NCBI RefSeq assembly: GCF_000768695.1
Contig: NZ_AVPL01000039.1
Span: forward strand, 1-35,175
Source: Knoellia aerolata DSM 18566
Lineage (GTDB): Bacteria; Actinomycetota; Actinomycetes; Actinomycetales; Dermatophilaceae
Direction of reading: 5' to 3'
Length of the DNA: 35,175 bases
Shown here: positions 25,369-33,888 of the stretch, one piece after another
Position numbering within the stretch: position 1 is the stretch's first letter
Layout of the letters: every line of letters starts with the position of its first letter
Program-made: the position numbers and the translations under genes
Notes under the pieces: generated by a model
Database searches by the model: none
What the model was told of the DNA's origin: nothing
The model's input: the letters and a program-made list of their open reading frames with translations, nothing else

Positions 25369-26124
25369 TCAGCCGGCGACGACGAGGGTGCCGATGCGCT
25401 CACCCTGGATGGCACGGGTGATGTTGCCCTCGCCCTCCATGCCGAAGACCATCATCGGCAGGCCGTTCTCCATGCAGAGGCTGAAGGCGGCCGCGTCGAC
25501 CACCTTGAGGTTCTGCTGGAGGGCGTGCGCGTAGGTCACCGTCTCGAGCTTGCGGGCGGCCGGGTTGGTGCGGGGGTCGGAGTCGTAGACGCCGTCGACG
25601 CCGCTCTTGGACATGAGCACCATGTCGCACTTGCACTCGAGGGCCCGCTGAGCGCTGACGGTGTCGGTGGAGAAGTACGGCATCCCGGCTCCGGCACCGA
25701 AGATCACCGCACGCCCCTTCTCGAGGTGGCGGATCGCGCGACGCGGGATGTAGGGCTCGGCGACCTGGCCCATCGTGATGGCGGTCTGCACGCGGGTGTC
25801 GATGCCCTCCTTCTCCAGGAAGTCCTGGAGGGCGAGGCAGTTCATCACGGTGCCGAGCATGCCGATGTAGTCGGCGCGCGCGCGGTCCATGCCCTTCTGC
25901 TGCAGCTCGGCGCCGCGGAAGAAGTTCCCGCCGCCGACGACGATGGCGACCTGGGTGCCCTGGCGGATGGCCGCGGCGATCTGGGCCGCGATGCCGCGGA
26001 CGACCTCGGGGTCGACCCCGATCCGGCCGCCGCCGAAGACCTCTCCGCTGAGCTTGAGCAGCACCCGTCGCGGGCGCTGCGCGGTCGTCGTCGGAGCGGG
26101 CTGGGTCTGGACGTCAGTGGTCAC
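25369..26124 (-). CDS. pyrH: Uridylate kinase
   Basis: PyrH phosphorylates UMP to UDP, the first step from UMP towards UTP and CTP. The 251-residue protein has an extra Thr/Gln/Pro-rich N-terminus of about 20 residues and then the amino-acid-kinase fold: [13 protein letters not shown] (about 22-34), [21 protein letters not shown]-like helix, and [15 protein letters not shown]. The GTG at 26124 has AGGAGG five nt upstream. It is followed by frr, cdsA and rlmN on the same strand and is separated from tsf by a gene on the opposite strand, unlike the uninterrupted order in many bacteria. Confidence 0.96.
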   Translation of the reverse strand: MTTDVQTQPAPTTTAQRPRRVLLKLSGEVFGGGRIGVDPEVVRGIAAQIAAAIRQGTQVAIVVGGGNFFRGAELQQKGMDRARADYIGMLGTVMNCLALQDFLEKEGIDTRVQTAITMGQVAEPYIPRRAIRHLEKGRAVIFGAGAGMPYFSTDTVSAQRALECKCDMVLMSKSGVDGVYDSDPRTNPAARKLETVTYAHALQQNLKVVDAAAFSLCMENGLPMMVFGMEGEGNITRAIQGERIGTLVVAG

Positions 26125-26202
26125 CGTGCCTCCTCGGCAGTGTCTGCTGGCGGTGGCCCGAATCCTCGCACACCAGCGGGTGGTGGCCATCCCCAGGGTT
26201 GG

Positions 26203-26208
26203 CACACT
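26203..26208 (+). promoter_or_regulatory. -10 element of a probable leaderless promoter (ABM-domain membrane gene)
   Basis: CACACT stands six nt before the GTG at 26215, with no Shine-Dalgarno site between. Confidence 0.43.
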
Positions 26209-26214
26209 GGGGTC

Positions 26215-26814
26215 GTGACGCAGACACCAGCACCCACCTCGCAGAGGGGTGACGGGCCCGTGACCGTCGCCATCACCCGACGGGTCCGACCCGAGGACGA
26301 GCTCCTCATGCGTGCCTGGGCCGACGCCGGGACCTCGATGGCCAGCCACTTCCCCGGCTTCCTCGGGTCGGGCTGGGTGCGCCCGTCCACCGGGTCGATC
26401 GACTGGCACATGCTCTACCGCTTCGACGGGCCCGAGTCCCTCGCGACCTGGCAGGAGTCGACCGAGCGCAACCGTTGGCTCACCGCCGGCAGCAACCTCG
26501 TCGAGGACACGCGGGTCGAGCACCGCACCGGCATCGAGGGCTGGTTCGACGAGCCCACCGAACGAGCGGTGGACGACCTCGCCCCCGCCACTCCCCCCGC
26601 GCCCCCGCGGTGGAAGCAGATGGTCGTCATCTGGCTGGCCTTCTTCCCGACCAGCCTGGCGCTGGGCTACCTGTTCGCGCCGTTCAGCGGTGACTGGCCC
26701 GCCTGGGCCCGGGTCCTGCTCTCGACCGTGACCGCGACCCCGCTCATGACGTACCTCATCCTCCCCAAGGTGACCCGGCTCTTCCAGCCCTGGCTCACCC
26801 GCACCCGCACCTGA
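26215..26814 (+). CDS. Antibiotic biosynthesis monooxygenase (ABM)-domain protein with C-terminal membrane segments
   Basis: The 199-residue protein has an ABM-like ferredoxin fold (about 16-105; [48 protein letters not shown]) and then two hydrophobic segments (about 142-160 and 168-185). ABM domains occur in quinone-forming monooxygenases and haem oxygenases but also in many proteins of unknown role; the membrane-tailed form is a recognised uncharacterised group. The GTG at 26215 is chosen for its -10 spacing. It sits between the divergent pyrH operon and the convergent tsf. Confidence 0.8.
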   Translation: MTQTPAPTSQRGDGPVTVAITRRVRPEDELLMRAWADAGTSMASHFPGFLGSGWVRPSTGSIDWHMLYRFDGPESLATWQESTERNRWLTAGSNLVEDTRVEHRTGIEGWFDEPTERAVDDLAPATPPAPPRWKQMVVIWLAFFPTSLALGYLFAPFSGDWPAWARVLLSTVTATPLMTYLILPKVTRLFQPWLTRTRT

Positions 26815-26819
26815 CTGGT

Positions 26820-26865
26820 TGCGTCTGCGGAGGTGGCTGTTCTAGCCGCCACATCCGCAGACGCA
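26820..26865. terminator. Hairpin between the ABM gene and tsf (first of two)
   Basis: A 12-bp stem, one mismatch and five more pairs close a short loop 5 bp beyond the ABM gene stop. The arm TTGCGTCTGC resembles the hairpin after gabD. It would serve the plus-strand gene and, read the other way, tsf. Confidence 0.7.
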
Positions 26866-26901
26866 GGTATGCCGCCCGCTCGGGTGAGCGGACGGCATAC
26901 C
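26866..26901. terminator. Hairpin after tsf built from an inverted CGGCATACC pair
   Basis: GGTATGCCG (26866-26874) pairs with CGGCATACC (26893-26901), followed by one mismatch and six more pairs with a 4-nt loop. It lies 26 bp beyond the tsf stop and directly abuts the previous hairpin. Confidence 0.75.
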
Positions 26902-26927
26902 GGATGTGCGTGGTTCAGTGACGCAGG

Positions 26928-27758
26928 TCAGCCGCCGACGCGGAACCGGGCGAAGGACGTCGCCGTGGCGCCGGCCTCCTGGAGGACCTTGGCGACGGTC
27001 TTCTTCGGCTCCTTGGCGAACGGCTGCTCGAGCAGGACGTTCTCCTTGAAGTAGCCGTTGACGCGACCCTCGACGATCTTGGAGAGCGCAGCCTCCGGCT
27101 TGCCCTCCTCCTTCGCGGTGGCCTCGGCGACGCGACGCTCGTTCTCGACCGTCTCGGCGGCGACGTCCTCGCGGGTGAGGACGGTCGGGCTGAACGCGGC
27201 GATGTGCATCGCGACGTCGCGGGCGACGGACTCGTCGCCGCCCTCGGTCGCCACGAGGACGCCGATCTGCGCGGGCAGGTCGGGGCTCGTCTTGTGCTGG
27301 TAGGCCGCCACGACGGGGGCCTCCAGACGGGCGACCCGCTTGACCTCGATCTTCTCGCCGATCGTCGCGTTGGACGCGTCGAGCAGCTCCTTGACCGACT
27401 GGCCGTCGGCGAACGTGCTCGCGAGGAGCTCGTCGGCCGAGGAGGCCTGGGTGTCGACGGCCTGCGCGAAGACCTTGTCGGCCAGGGCGATGAACTTCTC
27501 ACCCTTGGCGACGAAGTCGGTCTCGCAGAGCACCTCGACGAGCGTGCCGACGCCACCCTCGGCCCTGGCGATGACCAGGCCGTTGGAGGTGGAACGACCC
27601 TCGCGCTTGGTCACGCCCTTGAGGCCTTTGACCCGGAGGATCTCGGTGGCCTTGCCCTGGTCGCCGTCGGCCTCGTCGAGGGCCTTCTTGACGTCGAGCA
27701 TGCCGGCGCCCGTGGAGGCACGGAGCGCCTTGATGTCAGCGGCGGTGTAGTTCGCCAT
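26928..27758 (-). CDS. tsf: Translation elongation factor Ts
   Basis: EF-Ts is the nucleotide-exchange factor for EF-Tu. The 276-residue protein opens with the UBA-like N-terminal domain (YTAADIKALRASTGAGMLDVKKALDEADGD) and has the conserved LVEVLCETDFVAK stretch with the TDFV motif that contacts EF-Tu, followed by the two subdomains of the core. The ATG at 27758 is preceded by AGGAAGAAG at somewhat long spacing (about 12 nt). It follows rpsB by 59 bp and the operon ends at the hairpins at 26866-26901. Confidence 0.97.
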   Translation of the reverse strand: MANYTAADIKALRASTGAGMLDVKKALDEADGDQGKATEILRVKGLKGVTKREGRSTSNGLVIARAEGGVGTLVEVLCETDFVAKGEKFIALADKVFAQAVDTQASSADELLASTFADGQSVKELLDASNATIGEKIEVKRVARLEAPVVAAYQHKTSPDLPAQIGVLVATEGGDESVARDVAMHIAAFSPTVLTREDVAAETVENERRVAEATAKEEGKPEAALSKIVEGRVNGYFKENVLLEQPFAKEPKKTVAKVLQEAGATATSFARFRVGG

Positions 27759-27817
27759 GTGCGTGATCGCTTCTTCCTGTAGCAGGACGGACAGAGAGGA
27801 GGTGGGACGAAGGAGTC

Positions 27818-28843
27818 TCAGGCCTTGGCGGCCGAAGCGTCCTCGGTCTCGGCGGCCGGTGCGGCCTCGGTCTCGGCGGCCGGAGCAACCTCGACCGGGG
27901 CCTCGGCCTCGGCGGCCGGAGCAGCCTCGGTCTCGGCAGCCGGAGCGGCCTCGACCTCGGCGAGCGGAGCAGCCTCGGTCTCGGCGGCCGGAGCGGCCTC
28001 GACGGCGTCAGCGGCGGCGGTCGCGCCGGCCTCCGGCGCCACCGTCTCGGCGGTGGCCGCAGCGGCCTCGGCGTCGCCACCGAGGAGCTCGCGCTCCCAC
28101 TCGGTCAGGGGCTCCTCGCCCGTGCCCTCGGCGTCGGCCGACGCGTTGCCACCGGAACGGGCGATGAGGCCCTCGGCGACGGCGTCCGCGATGACCCGGG
28201 TCAGCAGCGTGACGGAGCGGATCGCGTCGTCGTTGCCGGGGATCTTGTAGTCGACCTCGTCGGGGTCGCAGTTGGTGTCGAGGATCGCGATGACCGGCAG
28301 GCCGAGCTTGCGCGCCTCGTTGACGGCGAGGTGCTCCTTCTTGGTGTCGACGACCCACACGGCGGACGGGACCTTGGCCATGCCACGGATGCCACCGAGG
28401 GTCTTGTCGAGCTTGTCGCGCTCACGCTTGAGGAGCAGGAGCTCCTTCTTGGTGTGGCCGGAGCCGGCGACGTCCTCGAAGTCGATCTCGTCGAGCTCGA
28501 CGAGGCGCGTGAGGCGCTTGGAGATCGTCTGGAAGTTGGTGAGCATGCCACCGAGCCAGCGGTGGTTCACGTAGGGCATGCCGACGCGCGTCGCCTGCTC
28601 GGCGATGGGCTCCTGGGCCTGCTTCTTCGTGCCGACGAAGAGGATGCTGCCGCCGTGGGCGACGGTCTCGCGGACGAACTCGTACGCGTTGTTGATGTAG
28701 GTCACCGACTGCTGCAGGTCGATGATGTAGATCCCGTTGCGCTCGGTCATGATGAAGCGCTTCATCTTCGGGTTCCAGCGACGGGTCTGGTGCCCGAAGT
28801 GGACGCCGCTCTCGAGGAGCTGGCGCATGGTGACAACGGCCAT
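27818..28843 (-). CDS. rpsB: Ribosomal protein S2 with long Ala/Pro/Glu-rich C-terminal tail
   Basis: S2 is a late-assembling protein of the small ribosomal subunit. Residues 1 to about 235 are standard S2 ([66 protein letters not shown]). The remaining part, about residues 246-341, is an acidic, low-complexity tail built mostly of EAAPAAET-like octapeptides, making the protein 341 residues against about 240-310 in most bacteria. The ATG at 28843 has AAGGAG eight nt upstream. It heads the rpsB-tsf operon; its leader is about 220 nt if the promoter at 29068-29073 is correct, long enough for autoregulation by S2. Confidence 0.97.
   Translation of the reverse strand: MAVVTMRQLLESGVHFGHQTRRWNPKMKRFIMTERNGIYIIDLQQSVTYINNAYEFVRETVAHGGSILFVGTKKQAQEPIAEQATRVGMPYVNHRWLGGMLTNFQTISKRLTRLVELDEIDFEDVAGSGHTKKELLLLKRERDKLDKTLGGIRGMAKVPSAVWVVDTKKEHLAVNEARKLGLPVIAILDTNCDPDEVDYKIPGNDDAIRSVTLLTRVIADAVAEGLIARSGGNASADAEGTGEEPLTEWERELLGGDAEAAAATAETVAPEAGATAAADAVEAAPAAETEAAPLAEVEAAPAAETEAAPAAEAEAPVEVAPAAETEAAPAAETEDASAAKA
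27840..28005. repeat. Imperfect 24-bp tandem repeats encoding the S2 tail
   Basis: The 3' end of rpsB consists of about six to seven near-copies of a 24-nt unit (GCCTCGGTCTCGGCGGCCGG plus four more bases on the plus strand), encoding EAAPAAET-like octapeptides at about residues 281-335. Copies vary by single bases and some carry Val or Leu for Ala. Confidence 0.8.
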
Positions 28844-29067
28844 GCCGTGTTCTCCTTGTGCGTGGTTTCAGTTGCGTCGGCGGCGCACAGGACGTGCACT
28901 GCCTGCCTGGCGTCTCGACCCACCACGCCGTATGCCGTGTGCTCCGGTGGAGCTGGCACAGGACTGCCGCGGTGCGCCCCGCTTCGTGGTGGTCCAGTCA
29001 GCGGTGAGAGACGCGCGAATTAGGCCTCCGAGCACACGCGTGGGCGAGCACACGAAGACCGCAGGCA

Positions 29068-29073
29068 ATCCTA
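29068..29073 (-). promoter_or_regulatory. rpsB: Candidate -10 element for the rpsB-tsf operon
   Basis: The minus strand reads TAGGAT. A weak TTTCTC lies 18 nt upstream as a possible -35. It would give a leader of roughly 220 nt. Confidence 0.35.
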
Positions 29074-29117
29074 CGCGTGATGTGCTCCCCCGAGAAATCG
29101 CGCCGTCCCTGGCCGCG

Positions 29118-29123
29118 TAGCCT
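29118..29123 (+). promoter_or_regulatory. -10 element of a probable leaderless promoter (MFS gene)
   Basis: TAGCCT stands 8 nt before the GTG at 29132. No Shine-Dalgarno site is present. Confidence 0.45.
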
Positions 29124-29131
29124 CGCTGCTC

Positions 29132-30385
29132 GTGCCACGCCTCGGGGAGATGATCGCGCCGGCTCGCCTCGGGCGGCCCTTCCGGTGGCTCATGTCCGCC
29201 GCGTGGACGAGCAACATCGGCGACGGGATCGCGCTCGCCGCCGGTCCCCTGCTCGTGGCCTCCCAGACCCGCAACCCCACCCTCGTCGCGATGGCGGCCC
29301 TGCTCCAGCGCCTGCCCTGGCTGCTGCTCGGCCTCTGGGCGGGGGCGATCGCCGACCGGCTCGACCGCAAGCGCATCGTCCTCGTCGCCAACACGCTGCG
29401 GGTGCTCGTCGTCGCCGCCCTGTGCTCGTTCATCGTCACCGACCACGTCTCCATCGGCGTCGTGCTCGCGACGATGTTCGTCTACGGCGTGTGCGAGGTC
29501 TTCGCGGACTCGACGGCGAACACCCTCCTGCCGATGCTCGTGCGGCGCGAGGACCTGCGCACGGGCCAGGTCCGGCTGCAGGCCGGGTTCCTCACGGCCA
29601 ACCAGCTCGTCGGGCCCCCGGTGGGCGCCTTCCTCTTCGCGGCGGGCATGGTGTGGCCGTTCGTCACCCAGGTCCTCCTGCTCCTCCTCGCGCTCGGCCT
29701 CGTGAGCCGGATGGAGCTCCCCCGGGGCGGCGTCCGGGGCACGGTCGACACGCACGTCCGCGCCGACATCCGCGACGGGCTGCGGTGGGTGCGCCACCAC
29801 GCGGCGATGCGCACGCTCGCGCTGGTCATCCTCACCTTCAACATCACCTGGGGCGCCGCGTGGTCGGTCCTCGTGCTCTACGCCCTGGACCACCTCGACA
29901 TGGGCGAGGTCGGGTTCGGGCTGCTCACGACCGCGAGCGCCGTCGGCGGGGTGGTCGCCACGCTGGGCTTCGACCGGCTCACGCGGCGCTTCTCGCTGGC
30001 GACCCTGATGAAGGCCTGCCTCGCCGCGGAGGTGCTCACCCACCTCGGACTCGCGCTGGCGACGACCGGTTGGGTCGCCATCCTCATCATGCTGGCGTTC
30101 GGGGCGTACGCGTTCACGTGGGGGACGGTGAGCAACACGGTGCGCCAGCGCGCGGTGCCCACGGCGTACCAGGGGCGGGTCGGGAGCGTCTACCTGACCG
30201 GGCTGTTCCTCGGCCTCGTCATCGGACAGGCGATCGGTGGCCCGATCGCGCAACAGTGGGGGCTCACCGCCCCGTTCTGGTTCGCCTTCGTCGGCACTGC
30301 GGCCATGCTCGCGCTCGTGTGGCGCCAGCTCGACTCGATCGCCCACGCCGGGGACGACGACCCCGACGTGTCGGGGCACGCGTGA
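29132..30385 (+). CDS. Major facilitator superfamily transporter (EntS-like/MFS_3 type)
   Basis: The 417-residue protein has about twelve membrane segments. The motif between the second and third segments reads GLWAGAIADRLDRKRIVLVAN, the usual MFS gating loop, and the overall layout recalls the EntS-like drug or siderophore exporter group. No neighbouring biosynthesis genes hint at the substrate, so only efflux of a small molecule can be suggested. The GTG at 29132 follows TAGCCT by 8 nt. A 13-bp hairpin that begins with the stop codon itself ends the gene. Confidence 0.86.
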   Translation: MPRLGEMIAPARLGRPFRWLMSAAWTSNIGDGIALAAGPLLVASQTRNPTLVAMAALLQRLPWLLLGLWAGAIADRLDRKRIVLVANTLRVLVVAALCSFIVTDHVSIGVVLATMFVYGVCEVFADSTANTLLPMLVRREDLRTGQVRLQAGFLTANQLVGPPVGAFLFAAGMVWPFVTQVLLLLLALGLVSRMELPRGGVRGTVDTHVRADIRDGLRWVRHHAAMRTLALVILTFNITWGAAWSVLVLYALDHLDMGEVGFGLLTTASAVGGVVATLGFDRLTRRFSLATLMKACLAAEVLTHLGLALATTGWVAILIMLAFGAYAFTWGTVSNTVRQRAVPTAYQGRVGSVYLTGLFLGLVIGQAIGGPIAQQWGLTAPFWFAFVGTAAMLALVWRQLDSIAHAGDDDPDVSGHA

Positions 30386-30437
30386 CGGGTCGGGGCTCCC
30401 CGGACCCCCGACTCGTCATCCGACCCCCGACTCGTCA
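30383..30437. terminator. Hairpin starting at the MFS stop codon, with a duplicated 3' arm
   Basis: The arm 30383-30395 pairs with 30406-30418 (13 pairs, one G·T) around a 10-nt loop. The 3' arm lies within GACCCCCGACTCGTCA (30403-30418), which is repeated exactly at 30422-30437, so the same 5' arm could pair with either copy. It separates the convergent MFS and AlkD-like genes. Confidence 0.7.
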
Positions 30438-30469
30438 CCCCGGACCTCGGGCGCGGCGGGCGAGGCGCG

Positions 30470-31165
30470 TCAGAGGTGCCTGAGCGCCTCGCGACGGCTC
30501 AGGCCGGAGATGCGGTGCGTGTGCCGGTCGACGAACTCCCGGACCCAGCCCGGATCGGTGCGGGCGTACTGGCGCAGCGCCCAGCCGATCGCCTTGCGGA
30601 CGAAGAACTCGCGATCGTCGAGGTTGGTCTCGATGACGTCCTCGAGCAGGTCCTCGTCGGTGCGCTCCTCGTGGCGCAGCTGGCTGATGATGGCCGACCG
30701 CCTCAGCCAGACGTCGTCGCTCACGGCCCACTCGCGCATCCGCAGCCCCTCACCCTCGGGGTCGACGAGGAGCGCCTCCCCGACGACGGTGGACAGCTCG
30801 TCGACGAGGTCCCACCAGGCGCCGGTGACGACGAGGTGCTCGACGAGCGGCATGACGTCCGGGTCGTGCCACGTGCGGTAGGCGCGGTGGCGGAGCAGGT
30901 CGAGTGCGGCATACCTCTCCTCGCGGAACTCGGCCTCGTCCCAGAGGCGACGGACTGCGCCCTCCCACTCCTCGCGTGACTCGAGGCGCAGGGCGGGGTC
31001 GTCCAGGATCGGGCGCACGAGCGCGCGCCGCGCCGGCGAGGTGAGACCCAGGAACGGCATCTCGCTCTTCATGTAGCGCTGCTGGCCGACCGCCCGCACC
31101 GGGTCCGCCCCCGAGCGCAGGGCGGCCCGCAGCGACTCGACGAGGTCCGCGGAGTTGTCGACCAT
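30470..31165 (-). CDS. AlkD-like DNA alkylation repair protein (HEAT-repeat glycosylase family)
   Basis: The 231-residue protein is all-helical and shows the AlkD pattern: QQRYMKSEMPFLGL near residue 29, ARRALVRPIL, WDEAEFREERYAALDLL, ITGAWWDLVDEL-like helix (VVTGAWWDLVDEL), and FVRKAIGWALRQYARTDPGWVREFV. AlkD enzymes remove positively charged alkylated purines (3-methyladenine, 7-methylguanine) without flipping the base. The tryptophan and aspartate of the catalytic cleft are plausibly those in WWDLVDE. The ATG at 31165 has TAGTCT seven nt upstream; an upstream extension of the frame is ignored. It is divergent from the aminotransferase gene. Confidence 0.87.
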   Translation of the reverse strand: MVDNSADLVESLRAALRSGADPVRAVGQQRYMKSEMPFLGLTSPARRALVRPILDDPALRLESREEWEGAVRRLWDEAEFREERYAALDLLRHRAYRTWHDPDVMPLVEHLVVTGAWWDLVDELSTVVGEALLVDPEGEGLRMREWAVSDDVWLRRSAIISQLRHEERTDEDLLEDVIETNLDDREFFVRKAIGWALRQYARTDPGWVREFVDRHTHRISGLSRREALRHL

Positions 31166-31172
31166 GCCACCG

Positions 31173-31178
31173 AGACTA
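31173..31178 (-). promoter_or_regulatory. -10 element of a leaderless promoter (AlkD-like gene)
   Basis: The minus strand reads TAGTCT seven nt before the ATG at 31165. Confidence 0.55.
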
Positions 31179-31196
31179 GGCCCGGCGCGTCCCGCG

Positions 31197-31202
31197 TAGC
31201 CT
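31197..31202 (+). promoter_or_regulatory. -10 element of a leaderless promoter (DapC-like gene)
   Basis: TAGCCT stands six nt before the ATG at 31209. The divergent AlkD-like promoter is only 18 bp away, so the two promoters overlap. Confidence 0.55.
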
Positions 31203-31208
31203 GCGAAC

Positions 31209-32369
31209 ATGGGTTCCCCTCTGGTGCAGCGGATGCAGGGCTTCGGGTCGACGATCTTCGCGGAGATGACCGGCCTGGCCGTCGAGCACGGGGCCCTCAA
31301 CCTCGGACAGGGCTTCCCCGACACCGACGGACCGCGGGAGATCCTCGACGCGGCGAAGGCGGCGATCGACTCCGGTCGCAACCAGTACCCGCCGGGCGCC
31401 GGGGTGCCCGAGCTGCTCGAGGCCGTCGCCGCCCACCAGCGGCGGTTCTACGGGATCGAGCTCGACCCGCGTCGGGAGGTCCTCGTGACCGTGGGCGCGA
31501 CGGAGGCGATCGCGGCGACGATCCTCGCGCTCTGCGAGGCGGGGGACGAGGTGGTGACCTTCGAGCCCTACTACGACTCGTATGCCGCATCGATCGCCCT
31601 CGCCGGCGCGGTCCGCCGGACGTCGGTGCTGCGGTTCCCCGACTTCGCGGTGGACGAGGAGTCGCTGCGGGCCGCCTTCTCGGACCGGACGCGGCTGGTG
31701 CTGCTCAACACCCCGCACAACCCGACCGGCAAGGTGTTCACGCGGGACGAGCTCGACCTCATCTGCCGTCTGGCGCAGGAGCACGACGCGTGGGTGGTGA
31801 CCGACGAGGTCTACGAGCACCTCGTCTTCGACGGGTTGGCGCACGTGCCGATCTCGACGCTTCCGGGCATGGCGGAGCGGACGCTGACGATCTCGTCGGC
31901 GGGCAAGACCTTCTCGGTGACCGGCTGGAAGGTCGGGTGGGTGAGCGGCCCGGCCGAGGCGGTCGCGGCGGTCCGGACGGTCAAGCAGTTCCTCACCTAC
32001 GTCGGGTCCGGGCCGTTCCAGCCGGCGGTCGCGCTCGGGCTGGGACTGGGCGACGACGTGTATGCCGGTCTCACCCGGTCGATGCAGGACAAGCGCGACG
32101 TGCTGGTCTCGGCCCTGCGTGACATCGGCCTCCCGGTGGCCGTGCCCGGGGGGACCTACTTCGTCGTCGCCGACGTCGCGGCGCTGGGCGCGACCGACGC
32201 CCTCGACTTCTGCCGCGCGCTGCCGAGCCGGGTGGGCGTCGCCGGTGTGCCGGTGTCGGTCTTCCACGACGACGTCGACGCCGCGCGCACGCTCGTGCGG
32301 TTCGCGTTCTGCAAGCAGGACGACGTGCTGCGTGAGGCAGCCGTCCGGCTGTCGGCCCTGCGCTCCTGA
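31209..32369 (+). CDS. PLP-dependent class I/II aminotransferase, DapC/KAT-like
   Basis: The 386-residue protein is a fold-type I aminotransferase. The PLP lysine is Lys233 in SSAGKTFSVTGWKVGW, with Asn171 (PHNPTGK), Asp199 and Tyr202 (TDEVYEHL) for the cofactor. It aligns well from memory with M. tuberculosis Rv0858c, described as N-succinyldiaminopimelate aminotransferase (AEMTGLA, NLGQGFPDTDGP, NQYPPGAG, VTVGATEAIAA, PFYDSY-like EPYYDSY). Relatives also act on kynurenine or methionine, so the lysine-pathway role is likely but not certain. No other dap gene is nearby. The start is fixed by TAGCCT. Confidence 0.87.
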   Translation: MGSPLVQRMQGFGSTIFAEMTGLAVEHGALNLGQGFPDTDGPREILDAAKAAIDSGRNQYPPGAGVPELLEAVAAHQRRFYGIELDPRREVLVTVGATEAIAATILALCEAGDEVVTFEPYYDSYAASIALAGAVRRTSVLRFPDFAVDEESLRAAFSDRTRLVLLNTPHNPTGKVFTRDELDLICRLAQEHDAWVVTDEVYEHLVFDGLAHVPISTLPGMAERTLTISSAGKTFSVTGWKVGWVSGPAEAVAAVRTVKQFLTYVGSGPFQPAVALGLGLGDDVYAGLTRSMQDKRDVLVSALRDIGLPVAVPGGTYFVVADVAALGATDALDFCRALPSRVGVAGVPVSVFHDDVDAARTLVRFAFCKQDDVLREAAVRLSALRS

Positions 32370-32375
32370 CCCTGG

Positions 32376-33785
32376 TCAGTCCGGCGTCCCGGGGACGGCG
32401 CCCGACGGCATACGGGAGGTGGCCGCGCGAGCGGCTCCACGCCGGCGCTCCCGGTCGAGGTCCCAGAGGTAGTGGTCGAAGTCGACCTCCATCGTGTGCC
32501 GCGGGGAGGCGTAGAACTGGCGACGGTTGCGCTCGTGGTCGGCGGCCATCCGGCGGCGCACCTCGTCGGTGGGCGGAGCGACGTAGCGACCCGTCAGCGT
32601 CTCCGCCACCCACACGCCCTGGGCCTCGGCGAGGGGCATGACGGCACCGACCGGCTGGAGCAGCCCGATGAAGTACAGGCCCGGCAGGTCGGGGTGGATC
32701 GTGCGCTTCCAGAGCGGCAGGTCGTTGTCGCGTGCGTCGACGAGGGACGGGTCGAGGAAGGGGAACGAGACCCTGTAGCCCGTCGCCCACACGATGAGGT
32801 CGGCCGGGGCGCTCGACCCGTCGACGAAGACGACGTGGTCCCCCTCGAGCCGGTCGACCCCCGGCTTGGGGGTGACCGCGCCGGACCGCAGGGCCGAACG
32901 GATGCCCTCGGACTGCACCGGGTGCGACTGCCCCGGCGCGTGCCGGGGCTGCGGCAGCCCCAGACGGGTGACGTTGCCTGAGGTCAGGGCACCGATCCGC
33001 AGCTTGAGCGCGGTGGCCCACCAGGGGAGCCAGCCGGGCAGCGCGGCCTGGTCGGACGGTCTGCCGAGGAAGAACTTGCGCAGCACCCACTGTCCGCGCC
33101 GCTGCGACAGGACCGTCGACCGGGCGACCTTCCCGGCTTCGACGGCGATGTCGAGCGCCGAGTTGCCCGAGCCCACGACGACGACGTCCCGACCCCTCAG
33201 CTGCTCGGCCGACCGGTAGTCGTGGGCATGGATCTGCTGACCGTCGAACGTCCCCGGGTAGGCGGGCTCCGGCCAGCGCGGGTCCCAGTGGTGCCCGTTC
33301 GCGACGAGGACCGCGTCATAGGTGCGCGTCTCCTCACCGGCAGGGCCCTCGATGCGCACCAACCAGGTGCGATCGGCGGCCCGGGACACGTCGACCACCG
33401 TGGTGTCGAACGTGATCCGGTCACGCAGCGCGAAGTGGTCGACGTACGCGTCGAAGTAGGCAGCGACCTGGTCGTGGCGCGCGTAGGCCGGGTAGTCGGC
33501 CGGCATGGGGAAGTCCGAGTAGGCCATCCGCGGGCCGGACGTGTTGATCTCGAGCGTCTCGTAGCAGGCGGACCGGCCGTTGGGGTTGTCCTGGACCCAG
33601 TTGCCGCCGACGACGCTGCCCGCCTCGAAGCAGTCGAACGGCACGCCGGCGGCCGCGAGCGCCTTGGCGGCAGCGATGCCCGACGAGCCGGCGCCGATGA
33701 CGCAGGCGCGTGGGAGCGAGGGGTCGACGGGGACCGGGGAGGTGACCGCCGGCGCCCGGTGGCGCTGCTTCACGAGGTAGGCCAT
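32376..33785 (-). CDS. Flavin-containing monooxygenase (FMO/Baeyer-Villiger type)
   Basis: The 469-residue protein has the FAD motif VIGAGSSGIAAAK (29-41), GSVVGGNW, the class fingerprint FDGQQIHAHDY (180-190, matching FxGxxxHxxxY), the NADPH motif VVGSGNSALD (203-212) and a late ATG motif VWATGYRVSFPFL. Such enzymes use NADPH and O2 to oxygenate N, S or ketone groups of small molecules; the FxGxxxHxxx(Y/F) form without a following W-D pair favours an FMO over a classic Baeyer-Villiger enzyme. The ATG at 33785 is favoured by CATGAT seven nt upstream; another at 33797 is in frame. It converges on the aminotransferase gene with 6 bp between. Confidence 0.88.
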   Translation of the reverse strand: MAYLVKQRHRAPAVTSPVPVDPSLPRACVIGAGSSGIAAAKALAAAGVPFDCFEAGSVVGGNWVQDNPNGRSACYETLEINTSGPRMAYSDFPMPADYPAYARHDQVAAYFDAYVDHFALRDRITFDTTVVDVSRAADRTWLVRIEGPAGEETRTYDAVLVANGHHWDPRWPEPAYPGTFDGQQIHAHDYRSAEQLRGRDVVVVGSGNSALDIAVEAGKVARSTVLSQRRGQWVLRKFFLGRPSDQAALPGWLPWWATALKLRIGALTSGNVTRLGLPQPRHAPGQSHPVQSEGIRSALRSGAVTPKPGVDRLEGDHVVFVDGSSAPADLIVWATGYRVSFPFLDPSLVDARDNDLPLWKRTIHPDLPGLYFIGLLQPVGAVMPLAEAQGVWVAETLTGRYVAPPTDEVRRRMAADHERNRRQFYASPRHTMEVDFDHYLWDLDRERRRGAARAATSRMPSGAVPGTPD

Positions 33786-33792
33786 GGCGGTG

Positions 33793-33798
33793 ATCATG
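33793..33798 (-). promoter_or_regulatory. Possible -10 element for the flavin monooxygenase gene
   Basis: The minus strand reads CATGAT seven nt before the ATG at 33785. It overlaps the alternative ATG and lacks the leading T, so it is weak. Confidence 0.3.
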
Positions 33799-33888
33799 GC
33801 ATCGCCGACCCCGCTCCACAGGCGGGCGGATCCTGAGCGGTCGTCCACAGCCGGCCGGACGAGACTGGTGCGGACTCCCCTCGCCCTC

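Larger units (their letters stand above)
28844..29131. other. 288-bp intergenic region: rpsB leader and divergent promoters
   Basis: No gene is visible. It holds the rpsB Shine-Dalgarno site (next to 28843), one CGGCATAC motif (28930-28937), a candidate rpsB -10 (29068-29073) and the MFS promoter element (29118-29123). The long leader could fold as a regulatory target for S2, but I could not define a conserved structure by eye. Confidence 0.5.

Noticed and set aside
30403-30437. The 16-bp direct repeat as an integration (att) duplication
   Set aside because: The copies are 3 bp apart with nothing between them and no integrase nearby; duplication of a terminator arm explains it.
29077-30483. 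A 468-codon frame overlapping the MFS gene in another frame
   Set aside because: It is Arg/Pro/His-rich, typical of a shifted frame in high-GC DNA; the MFS frame has clear membrane segments.
29132-33785. The MFS to FMO block as a recent horizontally acquired island
   Set aside because: Base composition, promoter type and motif density match the rest of the window, and no mobile element or tRNA flanks it.
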